64,000 nt of DNA from contig JBLDXI010000015.1 in assembly GCA_047495785.1 (NCBI GenBank), positions 1,984,001-2,048,000 of the forward strand. Direction: 5' to 3'. The position numbers and the translations under genes are program-made. Below, piece after piece: positions 45,220-55,700 of this stretch. This DNA is from Lepidodermella squamata. Taxonomy: Eukaryota; Gastrotricha. Positions within the stretch are counted from its first letter, which is position 1. Each line of letters opens with the position of its first letter. The notes beneath the pieces were generated by a model. It ran no database searches, was not told where the DNA came from, and saw only the letters and a list, made by a program, of their open reading frames with translations.

Positions 45220-46282
45220 ATGGCGAAACTGCACCTGGCCGTATTCCTAGCGATTATCTATCAAACATTAGCAATCAGTAAGTCACATACAATAAGAATA
45301 CTTGTAGGAGAGGTACCTATAGGAGAGGTAAATACTCCATAGATCACTCGCGAAACTTGAGGATATAGAGTTCGCTCTGCGGCTTTTCAAAGTACCTACT
45401 TCATTTTGCCCAAAAATTAGACTACCTGATTAATCCAAATCTTGATCAAGAGTTCACACAAATGTCCTGGAATTGGGTGCCTTTTCTTCCTGTTTGTGAA
45501 GTAGTCTTATTTTTCAGAATCCCCTGAGCGTGAACTGGCAAAGTATCTGATTCGCACAGCTGAAGAGCAGGGTACAGTCGGACGACCTGTCTCAGCTGCG
45601 TAAGCTTGCTTGCAATTTCTTTGTAACAGGATGATTTCAGTAGATCCCTACGTAGTTCTGAAGCTGTCAACGTGACTTTGGGGCTGTATTTGGTTAAAAT
45701 CATCAGCTTAGATTCAAATAATCATGCAAAAATAGCATCGAAACCAACGATGACGTGGAATGATCCAGCTCTGACATGGGATCCATCTCGCTTTGGAAAA
45801 GTCAATTCTATCATGCTGCCGGCCAGGAAGGTTTGGACGCCTGATATCACATTTGTTAACGAGTTAGTTTGCTTTATTTGGCCGATAAATTTGATCCTAA
45901 TTAGTCTACTAATATTAGCTTCAATGGCGGAGCTGCTGATCAGAAGAACAATTTGTTGGATGCCGATGTATCGGTTCTCCCTTACGGATCTGTCATGTGG
46001 ATTTCTCGTCTAAATCACGAAGTACCGTGCATCAAAGCATCCGAAAATATATTTAACTGCACAATTAAAGCTGGCTCCTGGGGTTATGATAATTCACAGA
46101 TGGCTGTCGATTTTCCTGAGGGCTTGGAAAGCATTAACCTGCATGACATGGAACCTATTAGTCCGGGATTGGAACTGTTGGCAACATCTGCGACGTACGA
46201 AGATGCTGAGTATGCCGGGCTCACGTATCGCACGTTCTCATTTACATTTAAGATCGATGTTTCTCGTCTATTGAGGGGTTGA
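45220..46282 (+). CDS. Soluble Cys-loop ligand-binding protein (AChBP-like)
   Basis: Exons 45220-45277, 45518-45599, 45641-45862 and 45919-46282 give 242 codons in phase. Signal peptide MAKLHLAVFLAIIYQTLA. The rest is the extracellular domain of a Cys-loop receptor: VNVTLGLYLVKIISLD, TMTWNDPALTWDPSRFG, KVWTPDITFVNDFNGG, LPYGSVMWISR, NCTIKAGSWGYD and a last strand YRTFSFTFKIDVSRLLRG, then a stop. There is no channel domain and no room for one before the AATAAA at 46488, so it is secreted like molluscan and annelid acetylcholine-binding proteins. The Cys-loop is short: nine residues between cysteines (PC-IKASENIFN-C), against 13 in receptors and 12 in molluscan AChBP. Loop C lacks the vicinal Cys pair. 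The ligand is unknown. Confidence 0.85.
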
Positions 46283-46487
46283 AGGTTTCCCGGTTCCAAA
46301 TGATTGAACTTTTGTCGCCCCATTTCTGGTTTCACACCGGGAATATTGACCTCGATATCAGGATGGATTTTTTTATTTTACTGTATTTCTTAGAATAGAA
46401 AATAGCCAGTAATTATAAGTAAACTAAATTCTAATTTCTAACTAAAAATAGCTAACACTGCAAAGATAAGATTATGCTTGAAATTGG

Positions 46488-46493
46488 AATAAA
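46488..46493 (+). promoter_or_regulatory. Polyadenylation signal AATAAA
   Basis: About 205 bp past the AChBP-like stop and before tRNA block F. Confidence 0.55.
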
Positions 46494-46579
46494 CATACGC
46501 GGCTATTTAAATCGAAAGACATCAGCCAAGTATCAAATGCGCCAGTAAAAATTGTAGATTGATGATGTCTTTTCACCCC

Positions 46580-46634
46580 GGCCTAGTGGCCTAATGGGAG
46601 CCGGAGATTGTGGGTTCGAGTCCCATCTGGGTCG
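46580..46634 (+). pseudogene. tRNA-Arg with 17-nt deletion, block F
   Basis: GGCCTAGTGGCCTAATGG runs straight into GAGCCGGAGATTG. The lost 17 nt held the anticodon-stem 5' strand and most of the anticodon loop. 55 nt remain; both acceptor strands and the T arm are intact. Confidence 0.93.
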
Positions 46635-46700
46635 CAACTTTTTTCATCATGAACACATTGGCTCTTCTTCGAAAGTCAAGGATCAGCTCAGCCATCAGCC

Positions 46701-46772
46701 GGCTCAGTAGCTTAGTGGTAGAGCATCTGTCTTGTAAACAGAAGGTCGCGGGTTCGATCCCCGTCTGGGCCT
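46701..46772 (+). tRNA. tRNA-Thr(TGT), block F
   Basis: Standard body; T5 terminator. The next 76 bp, up to Met, nearly equal the same spacer in block G (GCCTATCAACTGATAGATTT and beyond). Confidence 0.95.
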
Positions 46773-46848
46773 CGGCTTCTCTTTTTAGCCTATCAACTGA
46801 TAGATTTTAAGCTAGACGATTTGAATAGGATGTAGGGTGATCACAAGC

Positions 46849-46922
46849 GCCTCCTTGGCTCAGTTGGCTAGAGCGCCAGTCTCATAATCTGGAGGTCGTG
46901 AGTTCGATCCTCACAGGGGGCA
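46849..46922 (+). tRNA. tRNA-Met(CAT), block F
   Basis: Standard body; T5 terminator (CATCTTTTTGAG). Confidence 0.95.
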
Positions 46923-47005
46923 GCTTCATCTTTTTGAGAGTTAGGATCCTAATTCCGAGCTATTTCCTAACGATGTCACAACCCAATTAGGACCTATGTT
47001 TATAC

Positions 47006-47071
47006 TCCCTGATGGTCTAGTGGTTAGGATTCCGCGCTTTCACCGCGGCGGTTCGATTCCCGGTCTGGGAA
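47006..47071 (+). pseudogene. tRNA-Glu with T-stem deletion, block F
   Basis: 66 nt. Six bases (CCCGGG) are missing between the variable loop and TTCGATTCCCGG, deleting the 5' strand of the T stem. The acceptor also changed (TCTGGGA for TCAGGGA). Anticodon TTC is still present. Confidence 0.9.
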
Positions 47072-47147
47072 GTATTTTTCTTTCATATTGTCGAAAATTT
47101 TAGAAAATGTGACATCACTAGTGAGAGGGCACCATCGTAGTCACCCA

Positions 47148-47220
47148 GGTTCCGTAGTGTAGTGGTTATCACGTCTCCTTCACACGGAGAAGGTCGCGGG
47201 TTCGAACCCCGCCGGAACCT
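47148..47220 (+). tRNA. tRNA-Val(CAC), block F
   Basis: Standard body; T5 terminator. Confidence 0.95.
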
Positions 47221-47294
47221 CGTTGAACATTTTTCCAACTTCGATAAAGGTTCCATTGCCATTAAATGAGCACCCATGTCCCTTGAAACTAAAT

Positions 47295-47366
47295 GGGGAT
47301 GTAGCTCAGTGGTAGAGCGCTTGCTTTGCATGTAAGATGTCCCGGGTTCAAACCCCGGCATCTCCA
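47295..47366 (+). tRNA. tRNA-Ala(TGC), block F
   Basis: Standard body; CTTTTTCC terminator directly after the discriminator. Confidence 0.95.
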
Positions 47367-47431
47367 CTTTTTCCAACCACGAAACTGATAGGAAATCTCC
47401 ATCCTCAAAGACATGATCTCTAGTATGAACA

Positions 47432-47505
47432 GGTTCCGTTGTGTAGTGGTTCATCACGTCTGCTTTACACGCAGAAGGTCGCGGGTTCGAACCCCGCCGG
47501 AACCT
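47432..47505 (+). tRNA. tRNA-Val(TAC), block F
   Basis: Standard body; T4 terminator (CAATTTTATTTTC). Confidence 0.95.
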
Positions 47506-48448
47506 TATCAATTTTATTTTCATCTTCAGTTCTGCGCTGTAGCAATTTTTCGCAAAGTACAACCTTCCTTTCTCGCGATGTTACTTTCTCCCTCTTAAGG
47601 CATCATGCTCCTTCGCAGTAAATTTTGCCTAATAAGCGTTCAATTAAGGGCCCTCTCATTATCACCAGCTCACGGAAAAAACGGATCCACAAGACTTAAA
47701 TCCTAGGACTAGTGATATCTGTTCTCATCACGTACAAATGTACAAGTTTGATACCCAACGCTTGACCCCGCTTCACATCATTTCGAGAATACCTCATTCA
47801 TTCCTGCAAAAATATGCGATAGCATCTTTTTCCCAATTATCTCGCTGAATGGAAACTGCAGAAAAAACCGCAGGCACCTGGAAAGTTCGCACACGCCTTT
47901 CAAAGTCGGTGCTGCTTTTTTTCCTTTCAACGCAAAATAGCGCGTCTAGGCTAGAAGAAACAAGAAAGAAAAGCAAAAAATCACGACAAAAAATGAGCGC
48001 CGCCACGTTTTTTGGCTGCTGCTTCACCGCATTAAATTTCGCGCTCACCTTTGTTTAATCGAAGCCAAGGCGACGCTATTGATTTGCGCGGCGATATACA
48101 TGAATAAGCACTATGTATATTGGAATGAACGCTACTAGCGCGCGCAGTGACAAACAGCGCGATCTGGTGAATTTATAGAAATTATTATTATTATTATTTT
48201 GTTTTGTTCTTGGCGCAACTCATACTCCCCTGCGCACAATATATAACCAACATTATTTACTGTAATTTTTTGCTATTCTACAGCAAAGCCGGAAATTATT
48301 ACTCGGCTAGGTGGGTGCGACCTTCGACAAGCCGCAAAAATAGCCAATATTTGTACTACAATTTGTTCAATTTTAAAAGGTGGCTAATATTCGCAATTTA
48401 ATAATATAGAATTTTTTTTATTAAATCGGCAAAATTTCGTACACGACA
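47506..48448. other. Upstream region of the EXD1-like gene
   Basis: No gene. Has CGCG words near 48080-48170 (GCGCGGCGATATAC; CTAGCGCGCGCAGTG) and a (TTA)n run at 48183-48198, the same combination as in other promoter-side islands here. Confidence 0.5.
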
Positions 48449-49377
48449 ATGGATACCGCGATCGTTCTCGATGTGAGAACGGCGCGATCGATCACGAGTT
48501 CCATTCTCTACTCGCAGGTCCCAATTGTTGGGGTTAATCTTTTCTACGACTCGTCGAATCTTCTGTGCCTCGTCGCCCTGAAACACTGGGACTCACGCCG
48601 CGTTTGGCTCTACGACCTTAAACTATACCCCCAACTCATGTTCGAGGGTGAGCTCGGTCGATTGCTGTCAACATCTGAAATTCGAAAAGTCGTCCATTCG
48701 AGTCGAATGTCTAGTAAACAACTGGAAAAAGACTACGGCATTAGGCTGAGAAATGCTTTCGATTGCCAACTCGCCTTCGATTTATTCCGCGAAGATCAGG
48801 GCCTTCCAAAACGACCGGCTAATATTGAAGAGCTCGAGACGTATTTCGTGCCTCAACGTGATTTCTCACGCCTATGTCCGCCCAATATTTTCGAATTGAC
48901 GATACCAGATTTTTGGCGGAGAAGGCCGCTGAGTAAGGCGCTTCAGCTCTACGCGGGTCGAATGACTTTCAGCCTCGTGCCAGATCTCTATCAAACAATG
49001 ACCAGGTAAATATTAAAAAAAATCGGAAAAAATTGGAGATGCCGGGGTTTGAACCCGGGACATCTTACATGCAAAGCAAGCGCTCTACCACTGAGCTACA
49101 TCCCCATGTGATAATTAAGCGCCGCGTTTTATCTCTTATTATTTATCATGTCCGCTATTGTTTGCTCAGTTATATAAACATCATGTATTTTTATTATAAT
49201 AATTTTTTTCGAACAATTATACAATGTTGTAGCACTAAATTTAATTATGTTTTTTACAGAGAATTATCGCCCGAAACAGTTCACCTGTTGGACACGTTCA
49301 CGGATGACAATATCTACCGAGTTCTATCGCAAACCGACCGGTATCGGCGCAATCAGGCGCATTATCGCAAGTGGTGA
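48449..49377 (+). CDS. 3'-5' exonuclease-domain protein, EXD1/Egalitarian-like, catalytic residues missing
   Basis: Exons 48449-49005 and 49260-49377 give 225 codons in phase. The fold of a DEDD exonuclease is readable: VPIVGVNLFYDSSNLLCLVA, VWLYDLKLYPQLMFEGELGR, SEIRKVVHSSRMSSKQLEKD, YGIRLRNAFDCQLAFDLFRE and LETYF. The first motif, normally D-x-E, reads VNLF. The second, normally H-D-x-R-N-D, reads HSSRMS. The third-motif D of NAFDCQLA remains. EXD1 in animals is known as a nuclease-dead RNA-binding adaptor in the piRNA pathway, and Egalitarian binds localising mRNAs, so a non-catalytic RNA role is likely. The assignment between them is uncertain. The 254-bp intron holds an antisense tRNA-Ala gene. 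Confidence 0.75.
49034..49105 (-). tRNA. tRNA-Ala(TGC), solitary, in an intron
   Basis: Standard Ala body with T6 terminator (AAAAAATT in antisense). It stands alone in the intron of the EXD1-like gene, on the opposite strand. No other cassette member is near, so single genes also move or survive alone. Confidence 0.95.
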
Positions 49378-49738
49378 TGGCCAATAATAACTCTCGATTT
49401 AACAAATTCTTTCTTCTTCAAAGTTATATCACAAAAGTTTATATAAATGAAACCTCGGACTAACGACGAGTAAAAACGAAGATGTTATTTTAAAGAAATA
49501 ATATCAAAAACAAGAGAAGATAATCACGCATTTTATCATCAATAATATTTGCCTTGAAAAATAGTATGAAAAAAGTGCTGGTAATCACAATTATTTACAT
49601 CCCTTCTAGAAATAATTAATTAAAAATCTTTCATAATATTTCGACAAAAAGTTTTAGACAAATATTGCCGTGCTTCGAATTTTTTTCGTTCTAATAAAAT
49701 TGGTTTTTTTCAACAAGTTTGGCGATGTGACTGGATCC
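49378..49738. other. Convergent spacer between EXD1-like and SLC45 genes
   Basis: AT-rich, 360 bp, 3' ends of two genes. An AATAAA lies near 49693. Confidence 0.5.
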
Positions 49739-52700
49739 TCACGACGGGTAGTAAAGTCTCAGCGAAAGAACGGCTGTCATAGCAGCAGCCGCTGCGCCTA
49801 TGACAAGGACAGCGAGAGGCGAATCGGCGGCGTGCGACAATGGCCCAGCTGTGAGCGCGACGGTGAATTGCGCGAGAAAAACCATCGAACTCACAAGGGC
49901 AATATCAGTGCCGAGGCCGCGCACTTCGCCGACTTTCGGCGGCTGCGGCAGCCCGGTCTGTTGGCTTGACGGAATTTGCGAGTAGCTATTGTTGCCTTCT
50001 GGGTCTAAGGTATTGCTGTCCTGTGACTGCAACGGCGCGCGTTCGCCCTGGTCGGTTGGCAGTTTTTCGAACATTTGATGCGAGTGGTATTTACCGATTA
50101 ATATGTACGGCATCGTGAATAGCGTCGAGTACATAAGGCCGGCGGTTAGTGACAGGAAAATTGCGGCCCATTTCGCTTGAATAAGCACCACTAACACCAG
50201 ACCGCAGCTATAAAGCGAAGGGCCAAGGGCGTAGGTTAACCGAAGGCCTAAAAATAAAAACATTAAAATTTAATTCTGAAAAAGAGGTTCATTTTTTTAA
50301 TTTTTGATATAAATAAATATAAAATTAAATTTTTTTCAATTATTCAAACTTAAATTTTGTAATTTTATCATTTTACAATTTTTATTCATTTTTGATTATT
50401 TATATCATTTATTTATTTTTATTTTCAACTGACCTAGTTTTTTGTAAACTCTTTCGGCGAATAGCGAGTAGATGCAGCATGTGAATGAGTAAAGGGACAT
50501 GCCGCAAGCTCCGAATCTGACTCCCTCCTCATACGTAAGTCTGGCCGGTGTTCCATAGGCTGCGGTTGCTTCACCCTCGAACACGATTTCACCACAGAAA
50601 TCGGTGAAATAAAGCGAGTAGCAAACCAGACTCATCCATGAAAAGTAATTAGTAAGACACACGAGAGCAACACTGCGCGGCATGCGCTTTATTGAGCGCA
50701 AATAGGTCAAGAAGGTCGGCTCTTTCGGCTCATTAGCCATAACCTTCAATAAAAAGTAAAAAACATTATTTTAATAAAGGTTAAATTAAACGGAAAGATA
50801 GCAAATGCAATTAAAAGCAATGCAATAGTAAAAGCGAGAGTTTGTTAGTGCTGAAAAAATGCTGAAAAATGAAGCAGTATAATTTTTAGTGAATTAACAT
50901 TTCCATTTTCGTCAAGCTCTTCTCCGAACACATCTTCATCATCACCGATAACAGCTTCATCTTCTTCGTTTTTATCAGTTTCATCCTTACCATTTGTCGA
51001 TGGAAAAAAAACAAAAAAATTCAGAACGTGAGTAAAAATAACAAGAAAATTCAAACGTGATTTCAAAAATTTTAAGGCGGACTTTTTATTTCTACCTGAA
51101 CTTTTGGTAGATCCTGGGACTTTGAAAATCATTTTTGGACCATCGGGGGATTAAAATTTGTTTACCTTTGGAGCATTAAGGCGATCAAGCTCGGTTTTGT
51201 CGATGCTTTTAGTTCGCGATACATCACTCTGCGGGCCGCTTTGCCCTGACTGCGAGCCATATTGCATCGACTGCATCGACTCCTCGCGGCTGATATCAGC
51301 CGCCTCGCTCTGAATCTTGAACTGCTGCATGGCATCGCTGCAGCTTTTCGTCGCCATAAGCGGCAATCTTTCCGGCTGTTTCGGCTGAGCCTTAATCGCA
51401 AGGCCACTCTGGAGTTTTCGCGACATTTGCCGGTTCAACTTACGATACGAACCCTGGCGGCCTTGTTGTCGCAATTTTTCCAACTCCTTCTTCGCCGCTT
51501 CTTGCGTTTCGTTGGCAATACTCTGCAAATCGCGCCATTCTTCCAGCGTCGGTTCTTGAAATACGAAAATTGTACTGCAAACGAAGAGAACGAACAACAC
51601 GCCGATTATTGTATAGACAGTTTTGAGGTGTTGGAAAAACGTTGAAGCTGTTTCAGCCGCTGAGCCGCCCATGTCGATGCCGCCCATCAAATAACCGATC
51701 GTGCCACCCAGGCCGGCTGAGACTGTGAAGGTCCTCAGGCCGAGTCGGTGGTCCTCGGGTAGGCAGACGTCGAGTAAATAAGTCCGGCAGGGTGACTGGG
51801 ATGCATCGCAGCCGAAATCCATTAGAATGACGCCGAGAATGGCCATTCCGATCGGGAGTTGGTGAACAGCTGCTGAGGTTGGCGGCAGAGGCGTTGTTGT
51901 ACCTTGGATTTCACCGCCTGACATGGCTGCTGCTAGGTTGGCTAATGGATCAGGGGTGGTTAGGTGTTCTGCTGGTCCGAATAAGTCCTGGTCGTAGATG
52001 GAGGGTCCATCTGCCTCTCGGCCTTGAGTCGAGGTTGACGTCGATGAATGCGTTGATGTTGTGGCGTATTCTGTTGTTGTACTGAAGGTTGAGGTCGAGG
52101 TAAAAAATTCTTCGTCTTCCAACTCATCTGCAAAAGAAAGAAGGAAAATGAATCGACAAATCATACAATCTGTGTATCACTGTTAACAATTATTCGTTAC
52201 CCATAGTCCCATCAACTATCAACTCCCAAGAATTCAAAAATAATCGCTGCCAGTAGGATTTGAACCTACGCGCGGAGACCGCATCTGATTTCAAGTCAGA
52301 CCCCTTAACCACTCGGGCATAGCAGCTTTATGTACTATGCAGTATCAGACGACGTATAGATCATATAGGTCATAGCTTTCACTCGCGGAGAGATGATTCG
52401 AAGGAATGTTCTCAGACAGAGGAAACAGTTTGAAATCATTCACTCAACGAGGAAGCTTTTTTGATCATAATATTTGAAGCCGGCCTAGTGGCCTAATGGT
52501 AAGGCGTCGGCCTCCGGAGCCGGAGATTGTGGGTTCGAGTCCCATCTGGGTCGCTACTTTTTTCGCCCAGGTCAAAGAAACTCGATTCAGCAGCAACAAT
52601 TGACAGAATGGTCATCAATCAGCCGGCTCAGTAGCTTAGTGGTAGAGCATCTGTCTTGTAAACAGAAGGTCGCGGGTTCGATCCCCGTCTGGGCCTCGGC

Positions 52701-55700
52701 TCCTCTTTTTTGCCTATCAACTGATAGATTTTAAGCTAGACGATTTGAATAGGATCTAGGGTGACCACAAGCGCCTCCTTGGCTCAGTTGGCTAGAGCGC
52801 CAGTCTCATAATCTGGAGGTCGTGAGTTCGATCCTCACAGGGGGCAGCTTCAACTTTTTGACAATGGGATCCCAATTCCTAACGAAGGTCACATCCCAAT
52901 TAGGTTCCATCGTCATCCTCCCTGATGGTCTAGTGGTTAGGATTCCGCGCTTTCACCGCGGCGGCCCGGGTTCGATTCCCGGTCAGGGAACTACTTTTCT
53001 CCTATTTTTCTCGAACTGCTAATATCGCCGATTTATCCAAGACAAGTAGCCAGTGTTTACTTTTAGATTGTTGCCGTGTCGAAAAATTGGTCAAAATTTT
53101 ACGCCTGTCGAACATCTTAGTCTGGATATGCAGTGTCAAAGTCCAACTACTTGTTGCTGGGTCGGTCGCGATAGTGGGGCTGGTCGGGTTGGTGGGTGTG
53201 ATTTTTTTTCACACTATGTTAATCAATTGATAGAATCGCGTGCTGCCAAGCCCCATTGATCCCATTGATGCTATCATATCGACCATCAGAGCAACACGTA
53301 GTTGGACTTTGACTCCGCAAAATCCGGCCTAAGATGAATGGCAAATGCCCCCGAATTAGTATTTTCGTAATAAAGGTCGCCGCTGCATACGAATGATCAT
53401 GCCGATAATAATTTGAAGGAAATGTTTTCTATCTGAGATCTGCTAAGCACCTCTATGTTGGGACGCCAAGGAAATTGCATGTGGGGGTAAATGGGCCGGA
53501 AAAACACCTCCTCGCCGCTGGTTTCACATAAAAAATTATTTTTTCTATTCATTTTTTAAGGATTGGAGCAATTTTTGGTACTTGCACTACAACCCACGTA
53601 GTGAAATAGCGTAATAGCAATGCGGAAAAGTGATTTAATCTTTCTTCAAAGGCAATGAATTAATTGTTTTTTTATGTGGTTTCGAAACTGGGATATTTCG
53701 ACCTAAAATTTGGAGCGATACCAGTGACACGACAGTATTGAAAACCTATTTTTTCGGGCAATTTACCGAAATGGTAATTCTTTCACAGAAATTATGCTTC
53801 AGTGGGACTTCTAAAACTGTTGCCAGATTGGTTTCTTGAAAAAAGCTTCAATTTGCACTTACTAGATGACGTTTCGTTAGGACTAGCTGTTGTTGTCGTA
53901 GTAGTGGTCGTAGTCTTTGGCCTGCGTGCTTTTGTCATTGCCGGGAAAAATATCGGCCCTTCAGCCGCTCGTCGTCTCTGGACATTTCTTTTCCGCACAC
54001 TGTAACTGTCAACCTGCGGTCGAGCAAACTCGGGCCGAACAGTCGTAAAACCGGGTATAACCTGGCCGTCCGCGCTGTGGTTCCGGGCGTATTGTTCCAT
54101 TATGCTGGCTTCAGTCTTTTGCGCTACGGATACGGCTGATCCGATGAGGGCCAGGCCGAGCAGGACGATGAGTGATAGGGCGACGATGAAGGGGCGACGG
54201 CGGCCGAATCGCGAGTTGCAGGCGTCGGAGAGTGAGCCGAATACGGGTGTGACGAAAACGCCGAGAATTGGCGAACAGCCCCATACCATCGACGTGAAGT
54301 AGGTTGGGGTGCCGAGCAGCCGGAGAAGAGGCGATACGAAGGCAGTTTCAGCGGAATAACCTGCAAAAATAAAGCGACAGTTAGTTGACCCCAAAGCCAA
54401 ATTCACAAGTTAGCGATAAAAGAATTTAAGAAGGGCAATTCGAATATGATTGATGACGAATTTAGAACAATAAAGAAAGGTTCCGGCGGGGTTCGAACCC
54501 GCGACCTTCTGCGTGTAAAGCAGACGTGATGAACCACTACACAACGGAACCTGTTACATCAGATACAGGCCTTAGAAGTTTGACAGTTTCATATCAGTTT
54601 ACTGGTTAAAAATATTGGAGATGCCGGGGTTTGAACCCGGGACATCTTACATGCAAAGCAAGCGCTCTACCACTGAGCTACATCCCCACATGATCTCAAG
54701 GGTCATGGATCCACTTTTGATGGCAATTGAACCTTTTCAAAGTAGGCAAAAAGTTCGACGAGGTTCCGGCGGGGTTCGAACCCGCGACCTTCTCCGTGTG
54801 AAGGAGACGTGATAACCACTACACTACGGAACCTGGATGAGTCCGATCGTACCCTGTAAGATTAAGGCAATGATCATGAGTTTCTAGATCCAGAATTTCG
54901 AAAAGTGTGGAGAAAAATAGTTCCCTGACCGGGAATCGAACCCGGGCCGCCGCGGTGAAAGCGCGGAATCCTAACCACTAGACCATCAGGGAGGATGAAC
55001 CTGGAACCTAATTGGGATATGACACTCTTTAGGAATTAAGATCCTATTGACAAAAAGATTGAAGCTGCCCCCTGTGAGGATCGAACTCACGACCTCCAGA
55101 TTATGAGACTGGCGCTCTAGCCAACTGAGCCAAGGAGGCGCTTGTGGTCACCCTAGATACTATAGTCTTTTCCTAATTGAACTATCGATTGATTGATGCT
55201 AGGGGTAAAAGAGAAGCCGAGGCCCAGACGGGGATCGAACCCGCGACCTTCTGTTTACAAGACAGATGCTCTACCACTAAGCTACTGAGCCGGCTGATTG
55301 ATGAACTAATCGATGATTTTCGAAAAAGAGCCCATATTTTTATGAAGACGAAAAAGTAGCGACCCAGATGGGACTCGAACCCACAATCTCCGGCTCCGGA
55401 GGCCGACGCCTTACCATTAGGCCACTAGGCCGAGTTCATCAGACTTCATCCGAAAAAGTTATGTTCTATTCCTGCAACATATTCAGGTTACTTCAAGTTA
55501 TTAAGGTTATAAGTATAGGCTACTGTATGCCCTAGAACATTTCAGCCTTAAAAATTGTCAAAGTGGTATATTGGGACCCTCTAATCTGAAGTTAGGCCAG
55601 TCTAATTATTTGACCTCTAGGTCGGTCATTCGAAATAAATTCAAAATAAATTCATGTCTTCAATTGGGGCAGTACGGTATAGTGTAAAATTAGTCTTTAG

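Noticed and set aside
47083-47562. 159-codon minus-strand frame and many 60-70-codon frames such as MEMPGFEPGTSYMQSKRSTT
   Set aside because: They are translations of tRNA genes (antisense Ala and Val). The same peptide recurs at each Ala copy and is not a protein family.
457-55431. Treating the tRNA blocks as a mitochondrial or plastid insertion
   Set aside because: The genes have Pol III boxes and T-run terminators, nuclear-type elongator Met, and isotypes repeated in order; no organelle genes are near.
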